Assembly (NCBI GenBank): GCA_029168955.1
Contig: JAPDOI010000155.1
Location: 372,001 to 436,000, forward strand
From: Aplectana chamaeleonis
Taxonomy: Eukaryota; Nematoda; Chromadorea; Rhabditida; Cosmocercidae
Length of the DNA: 64,000 nt
Direction of reading: 5' to 3'
The notes under the pieces are model-generated. The model was not told where the DNA came from. It worked only from the letters and a program-made list of their open reading frames with translations, and made no database searches. A program made the position numbers and the translations under genes. Shown here piece after piece: positions 46,605-57,177 of the stretch. How positions within the stretch are numbered: position 1 is the stretch's first letter; each line of letters begins with the position of its first letter.

Positions 46605-47938
46605 CGTGGTGGGACTTCCCTAGCTGTTGCGCATTTAGTTTTTTTTTAGTTAGCATCGTATTGAATCGTGGTGGGACCACACTGACTGTTGCATATTGAT
46701 TATCTTAGACTTCATTTGCTACAATTCGTGGTGGACCACCCTAGCATTTGCATATTGGGTCCTTAAGTCTTTCTTTGTTACTGATCGTGGTGGGACCATC
46801 GTAGATGTTACAAATTGAGTCTCTTGAATTTCGTTTGCTACAATTTATGGTGGACCCATCTAGCAGTTGCAAATTGAATCCTTTAACCTTTCTTCACTTA
46901 TCGTGATGGGACCATCGTAGCTGTTAAATTCACGCGTAGAATGTGCGCGGGACTCAACAAGAACGATAGTTAAGTGCGCCAGAATGGGGCTACCGTAATC
47001 TCACACGAGCTGGGCCTGAAATTTTATAAGTTCTGACTCCAATTTCGCTACTTCCTTACCACAGGTGGTGCTCTTTTCCTGCTTTGTAGTCCAGACAGAT
47101 CCTTAACTGCTGATCCCTGGAGAAGGACGGTGTGTGAATGAAGACACACCGCTCTCCACTTCTTTTATACCCTACCCTTTATCAATTGGGTACCATCAAA
47201 TTCGTTAACGAAAGCCGAATAACATCATTCTTCAGATTACGGTAGCCCAGTTCTGGTGCACTTAACTATCGTTCTTGTCGGGACTCAGGAACAACCAAGC
47301 AGCACTTTGTAAAAGTGGGCAAGGCGAGACTATCCTAGATGATGGGGGAACCCATGATTTCCTTTTAGAAATGAATGGAAAATCTGATAAAAGATGCTTG
47401 ATGATGCTATCAATCATTGCTGAGATGAACTCTATGTAAATACTTCGATTGATAGCATCATATATCGGTGGTTCATTTTATTTCTGACTTGAATCTTGAG
47501 TGCCCATCGTCTAGGACAGTCCAGGTGGGGTTTGAGGTTTAACACGTAAAACGAGACTGAAGAGTGAGAGACTCTGAAATCGACGCGTGCAATACGTGCG
47601 GGGTCAGGAACCACCACTCAGTACTTCTTTATGACCTCTTACTATGATTGCCTCTCCGTTGGAGTTTTGAAAACGTACCGTGATGCGACATTCATACGGA
47701 ACATTGAGGGCAAGAATAGCTTCAATCAGGCATCTCGTGAAGTATGTTCCAGCATTGAATGATATGCAAATCCTACTCAGAGTTCTCCACTATATTTCAG
47801 GAGTTCATTTATTCTCAGCCAGTGGCAAGGTGAAAGTGCGGAATGCCGGCCCGGACATATTGCCAGTGCGATATGATACCATGGCATTAGCCATTGATTC
47901 GACGTGATCAAGGGGTGGGATGGTGTCATACCAATCAC
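46605..47938. repeat. 1.4-kb tandem duplication, copy 1
   Basis: Nearly identical to 48006-49345 (offset about 1,401-1,407). Starts with a row of ~60-bp monomers (TCGTGGTGGGACC...), includes a MULE-like element at 46957-47278, and ends GTGTCATACCAATCAC. Short ORFs on both strands are the same in both copies but look non-genic. 47939-48005 is an extra partial ~60-bp monomer between copies. Confidence 0.95.
46957..47278. mobile_element. MULE-like non-autonomous element, 322 bp, 9-bp target duplication
   Basis: Flanked by CGGGACTCA at 46948-46956 and 47279-47287. Ends are ~50-bp inverted repeats starting ACAAGAACGATAGTTAAGTG and continuing to GGGCTACCGTAATCT. The inside has a hairpin (CGGTGTGT...ACACACCG, 47128-47151) followed by TTTTATACCC. 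Long terminal inverted repeats plus a 9-bp duplication point to Mutator-like elements (family knowledge). The inverted copy at 57554-57562 keeps the unfilled site. Confidence 0.88.
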
Positions 47939-48005
47939 TTTGAATCGTGGTGGGACCACACTGACTGTTGCATATTGATTATCTTAGACTTCATTTGCTA
48001 CAATT

Positions 48006-49345
48006 CGTGGTGGGACTTCCCTAGCTGTTGCGCATTTAGTTTTTTTTTTTTAGTTAGCATCGTATTGAATCGTGGTGGGACCACACTGACTGTTGCATAT
48101 TGATTATCTTAGACTTCATTTGCTACAATTCGTGGTGGACCACCCTAGCATTTGCATATTGGGTCCTTAAGTCTTTCTTTGTTACTGATCGTGGTGGGAC
48201 CATCGTAGATGTTACAAATTGAGTCTCTTGAATTTCATTTGCTACAATTTATGGTGGACCCATCTAGCAGTTGCAAATTGAATCCTTTAACCTTTCTTCA
48301 CTTATCGTGATGGGACCATCGTAGCTGTTAAATTCACGCGTAGAATGTGCGCGGGACTCAACAAGAACGATAGTTAAGTGCGCCAGAATGGGGCTACCGT
48401 AATCTCACACGAGCTGGGCCTGAAATTTTATAAGTTCTGACTCCAATTTCGCTACTTCCTTACCACAGGTGGTGCTCTTTTCCTGCTTTGTAGTCCAGAC
48501 AGATCCTTAACTGCTGATCCCTGGAGAAGAACGGTGTGTGAATGAAGACACACCGCTCTCCACTTCTTTATACCCTACCCTTTATCAATTGGGTACCATC
48601 AAATTCGTTAACGATTCTTCAGATTACGGTCAAATTCTTCAGATTACGGTAGCCCAGTTCTGGCGCACTTAACTATCGTTCTTGTCGGGACTCAGGAACA
48701 ACCAAGCAGCACTTTGTAAAAGTGGGCAAGGCGAGACTATCCTAGATGATGGGGGAACCCATGATTTCCTTTTAGAAATGAATGGAAAATCTGATAAAAG
48801 ATGCTTGATGATGCTATCAATCATTGCTGAGATGAACTCTAGGTAAATACTTCGATTGATAGCATCATATATCGGTGGTTCATTTTGTTTCTGACTTGAA
48901 TCTTGAGTGCCCATCGTCTAGGACAGTCCAGGTGGGGTTTGAGGTTTAACACGTAAAACGAGACTGAAGAGTGAGAGACTCTGAAATCGACGCGTGCAAT
49001 ACGTGCGGGGTCAGGAACCACCACTCAGTACTTCTTTATGACCTCTTACTATGATTACCTCTCCGTTGGAGTTTTGAAAACGTACCGTGATGCGACATTC
49101 ATACGGAACATTGAGGGCAAGAATAGCTTCAATCAGGCATCTCGTGAAGTATGTTCCAGCATTGAATGATATGCAAATCCTACTCAGAGTTCTCCACTAT
49201 ATTTCAGGAGTTCATTTATTCTCAGCCAGTGGCAAGGTGAAAGTGCGGAATGCCGGCCCGGACATATTGCCAGTGCGATATGATACCATGGCATTAGCCA
49301 TTGATTCGACGTGATCAAGGGGTGGGATGGTGTCATACCAATCAC
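48006..49345. repeat. 1.4-kb tandem duplication, copy 2
   Basis: Copy 2 of the unit at 46605. Small differences include a longer poly-T and a changed right inner part of the MULE-like element (48361-48685, target copies 48352-48360 and 48686-48694). 49346-49502 is unassigned. Confidence 0.95.
48361..48685. mobile_element. MULE-like element, second copy
   Basis: Same position and target duplication as 46957-47278, so copied by the tandem duplication and not by a new insertion. CTTCAGATTACGGT is doubled near the right end. Confidence 0.88.
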
Positions 49346-49502
49346 CCCCAAAATACACGATACACGACAGATTTTGCCTCCACGCAGGGATTTCCTCCCC
49401 TGAGTCGTCCAGATGGGGTAAAACTAATTTCTACCCCGAAACACCCGATACACGTTGATATGACCAACCCGCCCGTTGATCACGTCAAATCAATGGCTAA
49501 TT

Positions 49503-49895
49503 CCCGAAAGTTTAGGTTCCTGGCAAAAGCAAAGATTTGGCGTGGCCATGTTTACGAAAACTGGAAATATACGCAGTGAAAAAGGGAAATTAAAGGAAAA
49601 CAAAAAAAGTTTCGAAATAATTCAGAGAATGATTTGGCGTAGAATAATTTGATTTTTGGGAAATGGAGTGAAATGACTGAAAGTATGATTTGGCAGTCGA
49701 ATTAGCACCAACTATTTATAAGTGTTGTGTAAAACGAGAGATCTCGTCTTATCAAAGCAAAATCACGCGTGATATGGGAAGCAGTTAAACCTTTTTCGTG
49801 AGCCAAAATGCGGCAGTCAGCACGTGTTGAGTGAAGTAAAGCCAATTGTTTGTCACATATCACGCGTGATTTTGCTTTGATAAGCTATACGGATG
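49503..49895. mobile_element. CACGCGTGAT-core foldback, right arm truncated
   Basis: Starts TTTAGGTTCCTGGCAAAAGC, contains GATTTGGCGTAGAATAATT, then the core inverted pair ATCAAAGCAAAATCACGCGT / ACGCGTGATTTTGCTTTGAT, and breaks off after CTATACGGATGAGC into sequence shared with the other palindrome arm. The full form is at 58308-58985. Confidence 0.8.
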
Positions 49896-50035
49896 AGCAT
49901 TTCCTTTGCAGTTTTTACAACAGCCTCGGATCAAACGACGACGAGAGAAGTAAAGAGTACGACAGTCTCTTCGAGATAGGAAGTATAAGTAGGTGTAAGT
50001 AGTATATATAGTATAAGTAGTATATGTATAAGTAC

Positions 50036-50100
50036 GTAATGCAAACCAGATTACTTCATGCGGAACTCGGTCAAACGCCTTCTCTAAATCGAGAAAACAA
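50036..50100 (-). pseudogene. RTE reverse transcriptase sliver in the left palindrome arm
   Basis: The inverse matches the start of the RT segment at 54957-55023 (CGATTTAGAGAAGGCGTTTr, TTTCGCATGA). It ends at simple GTATAAGTA sequence (49985-50035), so the rest of the RTE was lost here. Confidence 0.85.
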
Positions 50101-50418
50101 ATGCGGCTGCAACAGCCACAATAAAACTACTGCTCCATAATAGTTTGCAATTAGGTTTAATTGAATTGCTGAATCTGTCACACCGACTACAAGCAAAATA
50201 CTCGCTGCAGCAATTGAGCTCCGCGCGAGACAGTTCTCAAATGACATATGGCGGCGAACACCGAGGTGCGGCAGGAATTGTCACAACCCTTTCTCTCTAT
50301 TTTTCCATTTTTCTTGATATTTCTGTCAATTTAGTTTTTTCGGGGGAAGAAAAGATACTGCTAGAATCGCCTTTTCAAGATCTACGAGATGATGTCAAAA
50401 TTTTATTGATTGCTTTAA

Positions 50419-50892
50419 AGGCACCGTCCAACCTCAGGGGTAGTTTTTGATATTATACTCCGGTCGTCGTGAGTAGCAACCCTGCCAAGCGCGAAATCTC
50501 AATTCGCTCAAATATGCGAGAAAAGGCAAGAAAAAAGTCGACTCCGCCCCCATGGAAGAGAAAATGGGTAACGCCCAGCGACAAGCTTTCGGCCTCAATA
50601 GTGAAGACAAGCGTAATCGATTTTGTTCCAAATCGATGTTCTTCGATTTGTTTTCGGTCTGGCTTTATTTTGTGACCTGCTTCAAAACGATGGCTGCCAA
50701 TAACGAGAAGAAACTGGCTCGAGACAACTCGTCCGCTAACTTCTCGCCGTTCAAATTCAGAATCTTTGAGGAGCTATAACTCCGTTCATAGTGATTTCTG
50801 AGCGATTCTGCAGATACTTTTGTGATCAGCGTAACATTTTCTCCAAGATAAACAGGAAAACCAAAATTCGATTCCAAGGTTGGACTGCGCCT
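50419..50892. mobile_element. TTAA-flanked MITE (AGGCAC type) with matching empty site
   Basis: TTAA at 50415-50418 and 50893-50896; ends AGGCACCGTCC / GGACTGCGCCT. The right palindrome arm has the unfilled site: GTAGTTAAAGCAATCAATAA at 54795-54814, one TTAA at 54799-54802. Confidence 0.95.
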
Positions 50893-51006
50893 TTAACTAC
50901 TCGTCAACTATAGATATGTTACTTCTACCCTTACTCGTTGTGATGCTCAGTCGGCTCTTTCATTCTGACTAGTGAAATCACGTTTTGGGAAGGGCGGAGT
51001 ACATGT

Positions 51007-51290
51007 ATACTCTGTTTATCTTGGAATGCGCAAAACACGGTCCGCCAATAGTCCTCTAATTGGCCCGCTAGTACCGTAGTGTACGCCCACGACGCGCTCT
51101 CGGCAGACACGACGGCACAGTGGCAGGGTGGGTGGCCGAGTGACGGCATTGACGAATCGATCGCTCTGCACACCGGGTGCTTACCCGGGTCTGCCGAGAA
51201 CGCGTCGTGGACGTACACTACGTACTAGCGGGCCAATTAGAGGACTATTGGCGGACCGTGTTTTGTGCTATTCAAGATAAACAGAGTTTA
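51007..51290. mobile_element. Foldback element, TACTCTGTTTATCTTG ends
   Basis: TACTCTGTTTATCTTGGAAT mirrors ATTCAAGATAAACAGAGTTTA. Arms of about 100 bp include AACACGGTCCGCCAATAGTC, AATTGGCCCGCTAGTACC and ACGACGCG, each with its inverse. Absent from the right palindrome arm. Confidence 0.9.
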
Positions 51291-51479
51291 GTTAACGTAC
51301 GGTTGAAACTATCATTTAATGCCATCTTGTAGATTTTCATGAGGCTATTAAAGCTATACCTCCTTCAAAATTGAAATGCCTATTATGACGGAGTTGAGAG
51401 AATACGACAAAAAGGCGTGAGAAATCGTTTTTTCGGTGCTCTACGACTTCTAAGGTTGGGTATTGTATTCCGATGTAAC

Positions 51480-52126
51480 ACGAAATCCGCTGTCCGCATC
51501 AACGTCACTCCGTAATAGAGCAACGCTGATTCAGCCATGGCTCAAAGCACGGTGTTAATTGAAACAAAACTATGTAGAGAGCGCGAAATTGAAACTTCAG
51601 TCTGGTCCCGAAATATACATCTGGCGGTCCACTGACAGTTAAGTGGCGAAGCGCGTCCGGTGCGCTGGCATTCAGCGGAAATGAGATTTGGCGGCTTCTT
51701 GGCGATTCTGTGGAGGAGCTCTGTCCATGAGCTGACCACAAGCGGGACTGGCGTCTGGCGGGCTATTGCCACTTACATAGTTGACGAAGAGCTGGCATTG
51801 CGCTGCCCACGAGCGGAAGCGACGGCTGGTGGCTGAGGTAGCAGGCAGCGGTTCGTAAGCCTGCTGGCGGAGCGCTAGCAAAACGCTGCCCACGAGCGGG
51901 AGTGACAGCCACTGGTCGAAGAGCTGCCAGCGGTTTGCCAGCTCGCTGGCGGAGCGCTGGCAGTGCGCTGCCCACGAGCGGGAGTGACAGCTAGCAGTCG
52001 ATGGACTGCCAGCGGTTCGCCAACACGCGGGCGGCGCCTTGGCAATCAGCGGGCTGCGACCGGGGCCGGTGTTTGCTCGCCAGGTGATTGACAGCGGGTT
52101 GCCAGCCCCATTGTCTGAGTAGCAAG
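51480..52126. repeat. Inner left palindrome arm, GC-rich with ~85-bp subrepeats
   Basis: GCTGCCCACGAGCGGrAGyG-ACAGC recurs at about 51800, 51887 and 51969, each followed by a CTGCCAGCGGTTyGCCA-like segment. Ends CAGCCCCATTGTCTGAG. Its inverted partner is 53747-54490. ORFs are shadows. Confidence 0.85.
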
Positions 52127-52183
52127 AGCACTGAATTAGCGGGAAATCTCAAAATCGAAAATCTGCTTGGACCCTGCCTTCAA

Positions 52184-52654
52184 AGGCAGTGCTGACGATG
52201 ATTTTCTTTCCCGAGTTTTTCACTCAAAACAATGTGTTGGCTACCAAGTGTTACCAAAATTACGAAGAAACGAAAATAAACTAAATCGTCTTATTTCAGT
52301 GACAATATTCTCTGGCCTGGACTAGTTGTCCGGTTAGATGAACATGTTCGCGGTGGTTGGCTACGGTAAAAAAATGGGACTAATCAATAATGGAAGAAAA
52401 TTTTGGGCACAATAGTATTAGTTAAAGTCCAAAGGAAGGAACGGAGCAAAACAAAATAGAAAACTGCAAAAACGGGTCCACAAAAGGTTTCATTGTCACA
52501 ATAAACGGTTCCACTGAAGCGGGATGAGAGTAGAATATTTCGTGTCCTACTAGTGCGTTTTTCTCGGTTTATTCGTCATTTCAGTTCTACTCGGGGGCCA
52601 AACAATACACTTAGCGATTAATCTCAAAATCAAAGATTATCGTGAACACTGCCT
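52184..52654. mobile_element. TTAA-type MITE in the palindrome spacer, first of a chain
   Basis: AGGCAGTGCTGACGATGATT at the left, AATCGTGAACACTGCCT-type end at the right. It shares TCAA (52180-52183) with a solo element end on its left (ending 52179) and TTAA (52655-52658) with the next element. Confidence 0.85.
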
Positions 52655-52658
52655 TTAA

Positions 52659-53120
52659 AGGCAGTGATCACGATGAAAAAATCTCTAGTTTTTTTTTACA
52701 GAAACCTGAGCTCTGGGTCCTACCTATGGAAACAGTGAAAAGGGAATCTCGAAAAAGTCTCGGGAAGTGGGTGAAAATGGCGTGGCCCAGTCAACCCATT
52801 GGGCCACCCCGCCTCCCAAACTAACCCATTCTGAAGAAGCTTGAACACGTAAACAGCCGGTCAGCAAAGGTAATGGCTTTGATAAGTAGAAGTGGATAAG
52901 GTGGATCACGGTATCACATGGAAAGACTTAATTCCTTCACACCGGTCAATCTTTACAATTTCAAAAATATGACGTCACACAAGAGGTCCTGCTTAGGCGG
53001 AGAAAAGGCGTTTTCTCGTCACTTTCTGCAGTTCTTCCTGACGCTACTGTCACAGCAAGCTCTTAACCTATCATAATCAGCAAAAAACTGAACGTCCATG
53101 ATTTATCGTGAACAAAGCCT
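52659..53120. mobile_element. TTAA-type MITE, GGGCCACCCC subfamily, copy 2
   Basis: AGGCAGTGATCACGATG at the left, TATCGTGAACAAAGCCT|TTGA at the right. Collinear with 13347-13801. Abuts 52184-52654 over one TTAA. 53125-53746 beyond it is the remaining palindrome spacer, with a 131-codon minus frame that I cannot support. Confidence 0.9.
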
Positions 53121-53746
53121 TTGATGTGAATGGAAGGTTGTTTTCACTATATAGCATCCCTAATCAGCCGGCAGAGTTGAGTTTCGACTTGTTTCCTCCA
53201 GTAAATGAGTGCAAAGTTGGGCTAAAAATGTTTTAAAGTAAATTCAAATTTAAAGGTCTTTGTTATAAGTCGACTCCTAGTTCAAATAAACTGGTTTCTA
53301 GCTAAATTAGTCGAAATAAAGTTGATTCTGCTAGTGATTGCTAGGAAACAAGTAACTCAGAAAGTTCTGAGATGGTTTGCAAACTCGTTTTGGGTATACT
53401 GTTGGCTGAAGGTTGATATCAACTGTGCATTTTAGTACTGAACTCACAACAGAGAGTGCCTGAGTAACAGTACCTTTTTAGGACCGATATCCCTTTTTTG
53501 GCGATTTTTTTTCGTTTGTGCGCATTCAATGAGTTTATGTCGTGAATTGTAACCAAAGTTCGCCAAATGGTGCTCCTTAATTCGTAGTAGCAATCAAAAA
53601 AAAGACCGAGGGAGGTTGATGTCTCAAAGTATGTACTGTATGGAAACCGACTATGGTCTGCGCTGTCACAAAAGCTAACGACATTTGAAACTGTTTCTTC
53701 CATATGACAACTTTGTAAGAATCTACAGCAAAGCAGCAGATCGTTG

Positions 53747-54490
53747 AGAGCAAAGCCCAACCACTCAGACAATGGGGCTGGCGACCCGCTGTCAATCACC
53801 TTGCAAGCAAACAACGGCCCCGGTCGCAGCCCGCTGATTGCCAGGGCGCCGCCCGCATGTTGGCGAACCGCTGGCAGTCCATCGACTGCTAGCTGTCACT
53901 CCCGCTCGTGGGCAGCGCATTGCCAGGGCGTCGCCCGCATGTTGGCGAACCGCTGGCAGTCCATCGTCCGCTAGCTGTCATCCCGCTCGTGAGCAGCGCA
54001 GTACCAGCGCTCCACCAGCGAGCTGGCAAACCGCTGGCAGCTCTTCGACCAGTGGTTGTCACTCCCGCTCGTGGGCAGCGCTTTGCCAGCGCTCCGCCAG
54101 AAGGCTCGCGAACAGCTGCCTGCTACCTCAGCCACCAGCCGTCGCTTCCGCTAGTGGGCAGCGCACTGCCAGCTCTTCGCCAATTAAGTGGCAATAGCCC
54201 GCCAGATGCCACTCCCGCTGGTGGTCAGCTCATGGACAGAGCTCCTCCTCAGAATCGCCAAGAAGCCGCCAGATCTTATTTCCGCTGATGGCCAGCGCAC
54301 CGGACGCGCTTCGCCACTTAACTGTCAGTAGACCGCCAGATGTATATTTCAGGACCAGATTGAAGTTTCAAAGTTTTACGCTCTCTAAATAGTTTTGTCG
54401 TCTCAATGAACACCGTGCTTTAAGCCAGGGCTGAATCAGCGTTGCTCTATTACGGAGTGAGGTTGATGCGGACAGCGGATTTCGTGTTAC
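53747..54490. repeat. Inner right palindrome arm
   Basis: Inverted partner of 51480-52126: CTCAGACAATGGGGCTGGCG at the inner end, three CCGCTCGTGGGCAGCGC blocks, and GCGGACAGCGGATTTCGTGT at the outer end. It has one more subrepeat than the left arm. Confidence 0.9.
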
Positions 54491-54576
54491 ATAAGAATAC
54501 ATTACCCACCCTTGAAGGTCGTAGAGCATTGAAAAAAAATTCCAAAAAAAAAACGAGTGTGGGTAGAAGCAACATA

Positions 54577-54778
54577 TAGTGGAGTGCACCAAGAATGTCT
54601 CATTTACTTATCGATGAGAAGCGGTCGATTGGAGATCAATGAACTTGAAACTCATTGCAGCACAGCCACTCTCGCTCGATCGGTATCGAGCGTGCTGGTA
54701 TGGGATTCATGCACACTTATCCCCAGCCGATCGCTTCTTATTGATAAGTAAGTAAGACACTCTTGGTGGACTCCACTA
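54577..54778. mobile_element. 202-bp MITE, TAGTGGAGTCCACC family, copy 2, with empty site
   Basis: TAGTGGAGTGCACCAAGAAT / CACTCTTGGTGGACTCCACTA (right end), with TA at 54575-54576 and 54779-54780. The left palindrome arm has the unfilled site with a single TA at 50915-50916 (CAACTATAGATATGTTACTT). Same family as 39584-39784. Confidence 0.95.
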
Positions 54779-54956
54779 TATCTATAGTTGACGTGTAGTT
54801 AAAGCAATCAATAAAATTTCGATATCATCTCGTAGATGTCAATGAGGCGAATCGAGTATTTTGCTAGAATTCGGTGTTACAGATTCAGCTATTCAATTAA
54901 ACCTAATTGCGAACTATTATGGAGCAGTAGTTCTATTGTGGCTGTTACAGCCCCAC

Positions 54957-56110
54957 TTGTTTCTCGATTTAGAGAAGGCGTTTAACCGAGTTTCGCATGA
55001 AATAATCTGATTTGCATTACGGCGGCACGGTGTCCCAGAGGAGCTCACAGACTGGGTCAAGGTTCTCTACACTGATCCAAGAAGTCGAGCCCAAGCTGCT
55101 GCTGGAGCTTCGGCCGAATTTCCCATCTCTGTTGGCGTGCACCAGGGATCTGCTATGTCTCCCCTTCTATTCATCATCGTGATGGATACTAACACAAGAG
55201 ACCTGCAGAGACCAGCGCCATGGACGTTTTTGTAGGCGGATGACGTGATGCTCGCAGCGGAAGATAAATTGTATCTGGAGCGACAGGTGCAAAACTGGAG
55301 TGACCGATTGGCTCGATTCGGGCTTCGCCTCAACGTTAGGAAGACTGAGTATCTGACTACGGATAGAAGTGAGCGTGCCTCCATCAAGATTAATGGTATC
55401 GAGCTCACTCGCACTTACGTCTTCAAGTACCTTGGTTCGATGATTGCATCTGACTGCAGTCTAGATAGTGAGGTCAACACTAGGTTCAGCGCTGCGTGGT
55501 TGAAATGGCGGTCAGCGACAGGAGTGCTATGCGACAGGAAGATGCCCGATCGCCTAAATTTGAAGATTTACCAAACTGTGGTCCGGCCTGTTGCGCTGTA
55601 TGCAGCAGAGTGCTGGCCTGCTACCAAGGAAGCAGAGCCAAGGCTCGGTGTAATAGAGACCAAAATGCTCCGTTGGACAGCGGGTGTCACCCGCTTGGAC
55701 CACGTCACGAACGACGACATCAGGGAGCGTGTTCGTGTTGCTCCGGTAGCCGAGAAGCTGCGTGAATCTTGATTGCGATGGTATGGGCAGTTTCCCGCGC
55801 TGGAAATTATACCGTATGCGAGAATGGGCTTAACCTTGACGTGCCTTTAAGGAGACCATAGGGACGGCCAAGGCAGCGGTGGCTTGACACGCTGCACACC
55901 GATTTGAGAATAGCTGGCGGGCGTGCCTCCTGATCAGGCTAATGACAGGGGAAATATGGCGCCAGCGCATAGGAAAAGCGGACCCCGAATTGGAGCGGGA
56001 CAAACGCTGAAGGAGAAGAAGAAGAAGAAATTACAGTTGCACTTGCAGCGACAGCAAAAGTATGAGAAGCGACTGATGAAAGGAAAATACTCAGAGCTGT
56101 TGTGAGGATG
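54957..56110 (+). pseudogene. RTE-type LINE reverse transcriptase remnant
   Basis: The frame covers RT motifs LFLDLEKAFNRVSHEII, VPEELTDWVKVLYTDPRSRA, FPISVGVHQGSAMSPLLFII and ADDVMLAAED, then FGLRLNVRKTEYLT, VFKYLGSMIASD, VVRPVALYAAECWP and WTAGVTRLDHVTND, ending LRWYG and QRWLDTLHTDL. It is dead: a TGA replaces the tryptophan-like position near 55013, the tyrosine of YADD is a TAG (about 55237), another TGA lies at 55770, and frame is lost after it. GAAGAAGAAG simple sequence near 56010 may mark the 3' tail. This RTE type is common in strongylid nematodes (family knowledge). 5'-truncated; the first 65 bp are mirrored at 50036-50100. Confidence 0.95.
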
Positions 56111-56215
56111 TGCAGGGCTAAGTGGTTTCACTGATCTACTTTTTTGACTCTGTGGACGTAAATCATTCAAAATTTATGATTTTTATAAATCCATTCATAA
56201 CACACACTAATAACA

Positions 56216-56446
56216 ACAACTACGCGACCGCACGTGCGTCGGAAGCAGACAAGTTTTGGCCGCCGCGCGGCGGCCGAAACGTCGCGCGGCGGCCAAAACT
56301 CGTCGCGCGGCGGGCAAAACTCGTCGCGCGGCGGGCAAAACTCGTCGCGCGGCGGCCAAAACCCGTTCGCTTCCGACGCGCGTGCGGTCGCGCAGCGCGT
56401 GGTACGCAGTCGACGGTGAGACATTGGCCGTTTTATGGAATGTAGA
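56216..56446. repeat. GC-rich foldback with CGTCGCGCGGCGG tandem core
   Basis: Arms GCGACCGCACGTGCGTCGGA and TTCCGACGCGCGTGCGGTCG flank four tandem ~27-bp units of GGCsAAAACTCGTCGCGCGG. The right flank GTGGTACGCAGTCGACGGTG matches the left flank at 34890 in inverse. 56450-56855 is unassigned. ORFs on both strands are repeat shadows. Confidence 0.88.
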
Positions 56447-56855
56447 AACAATAGAACAAAAACGTAGATCGCACATATCTGAGAATTATTGATCTGTCTT
56501 CCGTTTAGACAGCTCCAGGCTCCGAACAGATATCGTAATTTTTGTCAACTTTGTCTTCTTTTTTCTGAGATTTTAAAAAATTATGAAAAGAGCGTAATGA
56601 GCAGAGAAAAATACAAAGTACCCGACTATTGAAAAAATTCAATCACTCACATTGTTTGGTATCCACTTGAATGAGCCGTCGCTTGCTATGCTGAATTTGT
56701 AGGCGTGAACGTCGCGTCTGAACGAAAGCAATTTTGGAAGTAGGCGGATGCTGACCTACAGAGAACTTCCCTACTTATAGTTCGTATCACTCACAAGACC
56801 CTCTGCAAGGAGCAAAATAGCTCCTACTTCCACGCGATTCTCTCCTCGAAGAGTC

Positions 56856-57125
56856 TGTCGTACTCTTTTCTTCTCTCGTCGTCGTTTGATCCGAGACTGT
56901 TGTAAAACTGCAAAGGAAATGCTCATCCGTAGAGCCTACCGAAGGAAAATCACGCGTGATATGAATCAAACAATTGGCTTTACTTCCCTTAACACGTGCT
57001 GACATTACAGCTCACGAAAAAGGTCTATTTGCTTCCCATATCACGCGTGGTTTTGCTTTGATAAGCTCTACGGATGAGCTCATAGAACGAGATCTCTCGT
57101 TTTACACAACACTTATCAATAGCTG
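56856..57125. mobile_element. CACGCGTGAT-core foldback in the right palindrome arm
   Basis: Inverse of 49700-49975: CTGTCGTACTCTTTTCTTCT, GAAATGCTCATCC, AAATCACGCGTGATATGAA and ATATCACGCGTGGTTTTGCT, GAGATCTCTCGTTTTACACA. The outer arms are missing. Confidence 0.85.
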
Positions 57126-57177
57126 GTAATAACACAACACTTATCAGCATTTATCAATCAATAGTTATCACACAAAC

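Noticed and set aside
53838..54288. 119- and 126-codon plus-strand ORFs, and 51505-51975 minus ORFs
   Set aside because: Mirror-image frames of the GC-rich inner palindrome arms with tandem subrepeats.
56167..56492. ORFs of 78-107 codons on both strands
   Set aside because: Shadows of the CGCGCGGC foldback with its tandem core; Arg/Ala-rich translation is a composition effect.
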